The translations under genes were made by a program, and so were the position numbers. Below the pieces are notes generated by a model. It searched no databases and was not told the DNA's origin. It was given only the letters and a program-made list of their open reading frames with translations. A stretch of DNA of 35,386 nt from SIG440 sp045591035 (GTDB taxonomy: Bacteria; Bacillota; Clostridia; Monoglobales; Monoglobaceae), in the NCBI GenBank assembly GCA_045591035.1, contig JAZNSG010000044.1, positions 1 through 35,386 on the forward strand, given 5' to 3'. Positions 30,652 through 35,386 of the stretch are shown here, one piece after another; the stretch's first letter is position 1, and each line of letters begins with the position of its first letter.

Positions 30652-31206
30652 ATGATATCAGCTGGTGAATTTAGAAATGGCATTACCTTTGAATTTGAAG
30701 GAAATGTTTATCAGGTTATTGAATTTCAGCATGTTAAACCCGGTAAAGGTGCTGCTTTTGTCAGAACAAAGATGAAGAATGTTATGACGGGTGGCGTTGT
30801 TGAACGAAGCTTCAATCCAACAGAAAAGGTTGAAAAGGCACACATCGAAAGAAAGGATATGGAGTATATCTACGAGGACAGCGGTCTTTATTACTTTATG
30901 GACCAGGATTACGAACAGATTCCTCTCAGTGCTGACCAGCTTGGGGATGCACTTAAGTTTGTTAAAGAGAATATGACTGTTACTATTCTTTCATACAAGG
31001 GCAATGTTTTTGCTGTTGAACCTCCTACATTTGTTGAACTTGAGGTTATTGCCACAGAACCCGGTGTTAAGGGTAATACAGCGACAAATGTTACAAAACC
31101 CGCAACTGTTGAAACAGGAGCTATCGTTACAGTTCCGATGTTTATCAATGAGGGTGACAAAATCAAGATTGATACAAGAACATCTGAATATCTTGCAAGA
31201 GTTTAA
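30652..31206 (+). CDS. efp: Translation elongation factor P
   Basis: A 184-residue EF-P of standard length, with the KOW-like N-terminal domain and two OB domains. EF-P helps the ribosome through runs of proline. The tip lysine K32 is in KPGKGAAFVRTK, the site modified in some bacteria. The final signature is DKIKIDTRTSEYLARV. The ATG follows TAGGAGGAAA. It has its own promoter and terminator, and lies after pepP, as in many Firmicutes. Confidence 0.97.
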   Translation: MISAGEFRNGITFEFEGNVYQVIEFQHVKPGKGAAFVRTKMKNVMTGGVVERSFNPTEKVEKAHIERKDMEYIYEDSGLYYFMDQDYEQIPLSADQLGDALKFVKENMTVTILSYKGNVFAVEPPTFVELEVIATEPGVKGNTATNVTKPATVETGAIVTVPMFINEGDKIKIDTRTSEYLARV

Positions 31207-31215
31207 TTTAATCTT

Positions 31216-31243
31216 AAAAGCCTTGTTTTCAGCAAGGCTTTTG
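31216..31243 (+). terminator. Terminator of efp
   Basis: A 10-bp stem (AAAAGCCTTG at 31216-31225, CAAGGCTTTT at 31233-31242) just past the stop codon. Confidence 0.85.
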
Positions 31244-31336
31244 AATTAGCTGATTGGCAAATGAATTTCATTCTGCTGTTTTGGCATAATTAGAAGTAAG
31301 AGTGAATTTTAAAGTATAATTACGGAGGATTTTATA

Positions 31337-31750
31337 ATGTCTGAATTAACAAAACGTGCAGCATATCTTAAAGGTTTGGCTGAAGGTATGAAACTTGACA
31401 CAGAAACAAATGAGGGTAAGCTTCTTTCTGCTATCATTGATTTTCTTAATGATATGGCTGATGAGGTTGAGGCTATTGATGAAGAACAAGGCTTTATTGC
31501 TGATGTTATCGATGATATGGAAGAAGAAATTGAGGTTATAGGTAACGAAGTTTTCGATGAGTTTGAATATGACGCTGAAGATGATGAAGAGTTTGAAATC
31601 TGTTGTCAAGAATGTGGTGAAGATTTCTTGGTTTGTGCTGAGGACCTTATGGATGGAGAAATCCTTTGCCCTAATTGCGGAGCTGAAATCGTATTTGATT
31701 TTGACTGTGATTGTGACTGTGAAGAATGCGACGGCGAATGTGATTGCTGA
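31337..31750 (+). CDS. CD1247-type zinc-ribbon protein with Asp/Cys tail
   Basis: A 137-residue acidic protein. The opening helix (SELTKRAAYLKGLAEGMKLD) matches the N-terminal domain named after Clostridioides CD1247. A long acidic helix follows, then a zinc ribbon with CCQECGE and CPNCGAE. The C-terminus is an unusual alternating Asp/Cys stretch (FDFDCDCDCEECDGECDC) that could bind metal. Function is unknown; the family is common in Clostridia beside efp. The ATG follows GGAGG. A TATAAT-like box ends 15 bp before the ribosome site, with only a weak -35. Confidence 0.82.
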   Translation: MSELTKRAAYLKGLAEGMKLDTETNEGKLLSAIIDFLNDMADEVEAIDEEQGFIADVIDDMEEEIEVIGNEVFDEFEYDAEDDEEFEICCQECGEDFLVCAEDLMDGEILCPNCGAEIVFDFDCDCDCEECDGECDC

Positions 31751-31770
31751 TATTGATTACATCACACCCA

Positions 31771-31799
31771 AAGAGCTGCCATTTTGGCAGCTCTTTTTT
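31771..31799 (+). terminator. Terminator of the CD1247-type gene
   Basis: An 11-bp stem (AAGAGCTGCCA at 31771-31781, TGGCAGCTCTT at 31785-31795) followed by TTTT. Confidence 0.88.
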
Positions 31800-31813
31800 C
31801 GTTATACAAAAAC

Positions 31814-31837
31814 AAATACCCCCGTACGGGGGTATTT
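31814..31837 (-). terminator. Terminator of folC
   Basis: A perfect palindrome AAATACCCCC-GTAC-GGGGGTATTT, followed on the minus strand by GTTTTTG, just past the folC stop. Confidence 0.85.
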
Positions 31838-31840
31838 CGT

Positions 31841-33130
31841 TTATATTATTTCCGAAAGGTCCTTATAAAGGTAAAGGGAACCGCAGATTATGGTGGGTTT
31901 GTTTTCCCCCAAAGCATCAGAATATGCACGGGAAAGAGAATCGTAGGGAACCGAGGTAAGGGATAGCTTTTTGGCTATGCTGCAGATTTCTTCGGGTTTT
32001 GCTGAACGTGGATTGTCCTTTACCTGAACAGCCATAAAGGTTGAATTTTCAGATAAGCCTGAGTTTTTAAGCTCCGAAAGGGCACCTTCGATATCTTTAT
32101 CACCCATAAAAGCCATAATAAAGTTTGCTCCGTTCCATTTTGGAAGGTATCGTTTCAAAGCGGTAACAAGAGCACTCATACCGTTTTTGTTGTGAGCTCC
32201 GTCGTATATCACAAGAGGATTTTTTGAAATAATTTCAAATCTGGCAGGGTTTTTTGCAATCCTTATACCATTTATAATATGTTTTTTTTCAACGCCCAAG
32301 CCTAATGCTGTTTCTATGGCGAGACACGCGTTTTGAGGCTGATATGACCCTGTAATTCCACATTCAAGCTCAGAGAACACCTCACCGGTTGAGCCAAGGT
32401 AGCTGAATATTTCGTGGAAATCGCGATGGGAAATTGATGTTGGAGAATTTGAAACAACAAGTCGATTGTTTTGCTTTGAACAGACCGCTTTGAGAACTTC
32501 TTCGGCACTGGAGGGCTGAGGTGCGGTTATGGTAATACCTATGTTCTTGTCAAAAAGGGGTTTTTTGATTATCCCTGCTTTTTCGATGGCGATTTCTTCT
32601 ATTGAGTTGCCCAAATATTCCGTATGGTCGAGCCCCAGCTGCGTGATTACCGAGGCGAGAGGCGGGGGGATGATGTTTGTTGCATCACGGGTACCACCCA
32701 AGCCTGTTTCAAGAATGACTATATCACAGGACTGTTCTTTGAAATAGCAAAACGCAGCGGCGGTCCATATTTCAAACTGCGTGGGGAGGTCCCCTTGCTC
32801 AGCAAGGACTTTTTCAGCTGCCGCCTGGACCTTGGAGAGAGTGTATTCCAAATCTTTTTCTGAAATATTTTTTCCGTCAATAGAAATTCGTTCACATACT
32901 GAAATCAGATTTGGCGAAATATACTTTCCCGTTTTCTTTCCGGAATCAGTGAATATACATTGAAGAAAACTGCATACGGAACCTTTTCCGTTTGTGCCTG
33001 CAACATGAATGAAATTCAAATCCTTTTGAGGATTATTCAGATTATTTAAAAGGCATCGGATGCTTTCAAGCCTGAGCTTTGCAACTGCCTGGAAGCTATT
33101 TGCGAATTTGTTGAATTGGTCAGTTTTCAT
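31841..33130 (-). CDS. folC: Folylpolyglutamate synthase / dihydrofolate synthase
   Basis: A 429-residue Mur-ligase-superfamily enzyme that adds glutamate to folates, and often also to dihydropteroate. It has the P-loop HVAGTNGKGSVC, the following SPNLISVCERISIDG, the ETGLGGTRDATN motif, LGLDHTEYLGNSIEEIAIEKAGI and the late YDGAHNKNG. Key residues are intact. The ATG at 33130 is chosen because GTGAGGA precedes it and the family starts there; an upstream start at 33217 would lie within folT. It starts 7 bp after the folT stop, so the folate importer and the glutamylation that traps folate in the cell are made together. Confidence 0.93.
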   Translation of the reverse strand: MKTDQFNKFANSFQAVAKLRLESIRCLLNNLNNPQKDLNFIHVAGTNGKGSVCSFLQCIFTDSGKKTGKYISPNLISVCERISIDGKNISEKDLEYTLSKVQAAAEKVLAEQGDLPTQFEIWTAAAFCYFKEQSCDIVILETGLGGTRDATNIIPPPLASVITQLGLDHTEYLGNSIEEIAIEKAGIIKKPLFDKNIGITITAPQPSSAEEVLKAVCSKQNNRLVVSNSPTSISHRDFHEIFSYLGSTGEVFSELECGITGSYQPQNACLAIETALGLGVEKKHIINGIRIAKNPARFEIISKNPLVIYDGAHNKNGMSALVTALKRYLPKWNGANFIMAFMGDKDIEGALSELKNSGLSENSTFMAVQVKDNPRSAKPEEICSIAKKLSLTSVPYDSLSRAYSDALGENKPTIICGSLYLYKDLSEII

Positions 33131-33137
33131 TATGTCC

Positions 33138-33683
33138 TCACTTTCCCATGGCTTTATGCTGTTTAAGATGTTCTGTCGTAGAGTAAATTGGAATAAGAAT
33201 AATGAGATGAAGTACACAGTTTAATAAACAAGCGGGGATTCTGATTGCAAAAGCTGTGCTAAAATCAGGATACCACTTGAGCCAATAGGCGTAAACTGTG
33301 GTGTTTAAGACACTTGCCAAAATCAATTGTGCAATTGAACACAGGAGTACTCTCTTTATATAAGATTTTTTTGAAATGTTGCATTTCAGAAAAAACAGAC
33401 CGAAAACAAAGCCTGAAATAAATTCAAGAACAGTAATTTGGGGAACAAAGGGGCCTACCGGGGCAATAAAACAATTTAAGATATCACCGATTGCGGCGCA
33501 TATTCCGCCCCAGAATGGTCCGTACAGCACTGCTGTAACGAAAACAGAAATGAATTTCAAAGGAAACTTATAAATTGTGCCTATGCGAAAGGTAAAGAAA
33601 ATTGATAAAAGCGCGGTGATTGCTGTAATCAAACCGAGAATACATAAGTCACGTACGGTCAAGCGAGGAAAAAATTTTTTCAT
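33138..33683 (-). CDS. folT: ECF transporter S component for folate (FolT)
   Basis: A 181-residue membrane protein with about six helices and the build of ECF substrate-binding (S) components. The N-terminal LTVRDLCILGLITAITALLS and the motif KFPLKFISVFVTAVLYGPFWGG fit the folate-specific FolT branch. It binds folate outside the membrane and works with shared EcfA/EcfT proteins encoded elsewhere. Two independent context lines support folate: a THF riboswitch in the leader and folC 7 bp downstream. The ribosome site (AAAGGG) lies within the leader hairpin. Confidence 0.92.
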   Translation of the reverse strand: MKKFFPRLTVRDLCILGLITAITALLSIFFTFRIGTIYKFPLKFISVFVTAVLYGPFWGGICAAIGDILNCFIAPVGPFVPQITVLEFISGFVFGLFFLKCNISKKSYIKRVLLCSIAQLILASVLNTTVYAYWLKWYPDFSTAFAIRIPACLLNCVLHLIILIPIYSTTEHLKQHKAMGK

Positions 33684-33691
33684 AAAAAGAA

Positions 33692-33720
33692 CCCTTTCTG
33701 CAGTTTAACTGCAAAAAGGG
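33692..33720 (-). terminator. Expression-platform hairpin before folT
   Basis: On the minus strand CCCTTTTTGCAGTT pairs with ACTGCAGAAAGGG, then TTCTTTTT runs to the ATG. The 3' arm contains the ribosome site, so it may stop transcription or block translation when the riboswitch binds THF. Confidence 0.75.
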
Positions 33721-33744
33721 AAACATAGGTTTTCGGATTTTGCA

Positions 33745-33840
33745 GCAACGGAATGCGAGACCAACACCGCAAACTAAATGTTTTTCGTAAAGACGGCAAC
33801 TTCCCGTCCGTCTCTCACTTAACGCATTGGTCTCTACTTT
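33745..33840 (-). ncRNA. THF (tetrahydrofolate) riboswitch
   Basis: The minus-strand RNA has the signature parts of the THF-I class in order: GCGUUAAGUG (33816-33825), GGGAAGUUGCC, ACGAAAAA and GCGGUG. These are enclosed by a P1 stem GAGACCAA/UUGGUCUC (33828-33835 with 33757-33764) and followed by UCGCAUUCCG. It lies upstream of the folate transporter gene, where this class is usually found. Confidence 0.9.
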
Positions 33841-33875
33841 GCTTTAAAAAATCTAAATGGTTATGGGTATTTAGT

Positions 33876-34346
33876 TTATTGTCTGCCCATTTGATTGCGA
33901 TTGTCCTTTACTATGTTTATGCACTGTTCAAGGTCGCGAATGGTTTTTACTACAACGTTTTCTACGTTCTCAAGGAGGTAGTCAGCATACTGATAGGTTG
34001 CATTCTTTGAAGCGACAGCTTCGGCGTTTGCCTGTTCCATAATCTCAGCTGCAGCAATTGTAGCTTTCTTTGTGATTTCATTCTCATCCACCAATGCAAT
34101 AAGCTGGTCATTAGCGTTTTTGATGATTTCGTCAGCTTCTTTTCTTGCATCGTTGATGATGTTTTGTCTTTCGGCTTTTATCCACTTTGCCTGCTCGAGG
34201 TCTGTGGGAAGCTTGAGACGGATTTCTTGAAGGATTTCAAGGAGCTCTTCTTTATCAAGAAGGCAACGGCCTGAAAAAGGCACTGCAACGCCCTTGTCAA
34301 TAATATCCTCTAATTCACTTATTAAACCTAAAGTATCCAATTCCAT
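33876..34346 (-). CDS. Coiled-coil protein resembling ATP synthase subunit B/H
   Basis: A 156-residue, mostly helical, highly charged protein. It has a long coiled coil (about 50-130: AERQNIINDARKEADEIIKNANDQL, shown in part) similar to F-type subunit b or V-type subunit H/E stalk proteins. The opening segment contains AVPFSGRCLLDKEELLEILQEIR, a phrase seen in short clostridial proteins next to coaD. There is no membrane helix, so it is not a normal ATP synthase b subunit. Function unknown; a DivIVA-like scaffold is possible. It begins 31 bp after coaD with AAGGAGG. Confidence 0.72.
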   Translation of the reverse strand: MELDTLGLISELEDIIDKGVAVPFSGRCLLDKEELLEILQEIRLKLPTDLEQAKWIKAERQNIINDARKEADEIIKNANDQLIALVDENEITKKATIAAAEIMEQANAEAVASKNATYQYADYLLENVENVVVKTIRDLEQCINIVKDNRNQMGRQ

Positions 34347-34377
34347 ATCAGGAACCTCCTTAAACTAAAGATAATTT

Positions 34378-34857
34378 TTAATAACCAAAACGATGTTTTA
34401 TAAGGTCAACGATTTCCAAAGGAACAAGACCGCTTAAATCACCGTTGTATTTTGCGACTTCTTTCACAAGACTTGAGCTGAGAAACATAAATTCCGAGCT
34501 GCAAGGCATAAAAAATGTTTCTATATCTTCAAACAAGGCACGGTTCGTAAGTGCCATCTGGAATTCGTATTCGTAGTCTGATACGGCTCTGAGACCTTTA
34601 ACAATCACTTTGTAGCTATTGTCTCGCATAAAGGTTGCCAAGAGACCTGAGAAAGACCTGACTTCCACATTGGGTATGTGGGAGGTGACTTTTTTTATCA
34701 TGGAAACACGCTCTTCAGGAGAAAAAACGGGTTGCTTTTTCTCGTTAACCAACACTGCTACGATAACCTTGTCAAAAAGCTTTGATGCTCGGTTTATGAT
34801 ATCCAAATGACCATTTGTGCATGGGTCAAAGCTGCCGGGGTATACCGCGATTTGCAT
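34378..34857 (-). CDS. coaD: Phosphopantetheine adenylyltransferase
   Basis: A 159-residue CoaD of usual length, which joins 4'-phosphopantetheine and ATP to give dephospho-CoA. The nucleotidyltransferase motifs GSFDP (8-12) and TNGH (14-17) are present, as are VKGLRAVSDYEYEFQMA and the late FLSSSLVKEVA. It follows rsmD by 21 bp in the common rsmD-coaD order. Start ATG follows GAAAGGTGAT. Confidence 0.96.
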   Translation of the reverse strand: MQIAVYPGSFDPCTNGHLDIINRASKLFDKVIVAVLVNEKKQPVFSPEERVSMIKKVTSHIPNVEVRSFSGLLATFMRDNSYKVIVKGLRAVSDYEYEFQMALTNRALFEDIETFFMPCSSEFMFLSSSLVKEVAKYNGDLSGLVPLEIVDLIKHRFGY

Positions 34858-34878
34858 AATAAGTCATCACCTTTCTTG

Positions 34879-35386
34879 TCAATTGCGACAAAGAACAAAG
34901 ACCTGAGTTTTGCCGTACTTTGCACGTTTGATAATGTCAAAATGTATATTCTCGGGTTCTTCACCCAGAAATTCGCTTTCTGCCAGGATAATACCATTTT
35001 CACAAAGCAAGTCGTTTTCATAAATCAAATCAATTGCTTTGTTTAAAAAACCTGTGTTATAGGGTGGGTCCAGAATTATAATATCAAACCTATCCGTAGA
35101 TTTTTTAAGGTACGAAAAGGCATCTGAAGAAATAACAACTGAACAATCCACAAGCCGTGAAGCCTCGATGTTTTTCTTGAGAACCGAAAGGGCTTCGCGA
35201 TGGGTTTCGACGAATGTGCAGCAGCCTGAGCCGCGGCTGAGTGCCTCAATACCAAGAGCACCGCTCCCGGCGAAGAGGTCTAAGACACTGTCTGCGGGGA
35301 TGTAAGGAGAAATAATGTTAAACATAGATTCCTTAACCCTGTCGGTGGTTGGTCTTGTATCAAGACCGGAAGGTGCAAGGAGCTTT
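34879..35386 (-). CDS. rsmD: 16S rRNA (guanine(966)-N2)-methyltransferase RsmD, 5' end missing
   Basis: Rossmann-fold methyltransferase of 16S rRNA. It has the AdoMet-binding motif VLDLFAGSGALGIEALSRG and the catalytic DPPY (LDPPYNTG), both intact. The frame stays open past the internal ATG at 35325 to the window edge at 35385, reading LLAPSGLDTRPTTDRVKESM. This is the conserved RsmD N-terminal region, so that ATG is not the start and about 10-15 residues lie outside. It forms an operon with coaD. Confidence 0.95.
   Translation of the reverse strand, partial: KLLAPSGLDTRPTTDRVKESMFNIISPYIPADSVLDLFAGSGALGIEALSRGSGCCTFVETHREALSVLKKNIEASRLVDCSVVISSDAFSYLKKSTDRFDIIILDPPYNTGFLNKAIDLIYENDLLCENGIILAESEFLGEEPENIHFDIIKRAKYGKTQVFVLCRN

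Overview
The window looks like a chromosomal segment of a low-GC, spore-forming member of the Clostridia, probably a gut Oscillospirales/Ruminococcaceae-type organism. The evidence is a cotJ spore-coat operon, a CD1247-type protein, the clostridial housekeeping order rpsU-yqeY-yqeG and efp, a THF riboswitch in front of folT, and sigma-A promoters of the form TTGACA-17-TATAAT. The lineage is inferred from gene content, not from a marker gene.

The main observation is at 1.8-10.1 kb. The operon cotJA-cotJB-cotJC is intact except that cotJC, a Mn-catalase-like coat protein, is cut after codon 61. Its remaining 135 codons lie about 7.16 kb downstream. Joining the halves at a shared GG dinucleotide (2465-2466 and 9625-9626) restores one 196-residue frame reading through the metal-site motif TEELAHLE. 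The intervening DNA carries a large serine recombinase and a small coupled ORF at its right edge. Its cargo is a membrane zinc-ribbon protein and a three-gene ABC-2 exporter, with a consensus promoter just inside the left end. The reconstructed attP is an inverted repeat centred on GG. The layout resembles skin-type elements excised from sporulation genes in the mother cell.

Other regions. (1) 0.3-1.76 kb: a lone trpB whose leader has eleven 5-nt units, eight of them NAG, followed by a terminator, as in a TRAP attenuator. (2) 10.2-17.4 kb: a beta-helix protein, then a leftward sugar operon of two L-fucose/L-arabinose isomerase-family proteins, an RpiB-like protein and a LacI regulator fused to a solute-binding domain. 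(3) 17.5-21.9 kb: a lipid-type cluster. A transcribed leader of stacked hairpins precedes a divergent PlsC-like acyltransferase and a PAP2 protein; these converge on an acyl-CoA ligase and a free-standing E2-type acyltransferase. (4) 22.1-27.2 kb: a MATE exporter converging on the leftward run metA, a CpXC protein, an M23 peptidase and a polysaccharide deacetylase. (5) 27.3-31.75 kb: rightward housekeeping genes rpsU, yqeY, yqeG, an endonuclease IV-like gene, an M24 aminopeptidase, efp and a CD1247-type protein. (6) 31.8-35.4 kb: leftward folT-folC under a THF riboswitch, preceded by an ATPase-subunit-like coiled-coil protein, coaD and a 5'-truncated rsmD.

I saw no tRNA, rRNA or CRISPR array. 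No searches or folding programs were run; family calls rest on recognised motifs.
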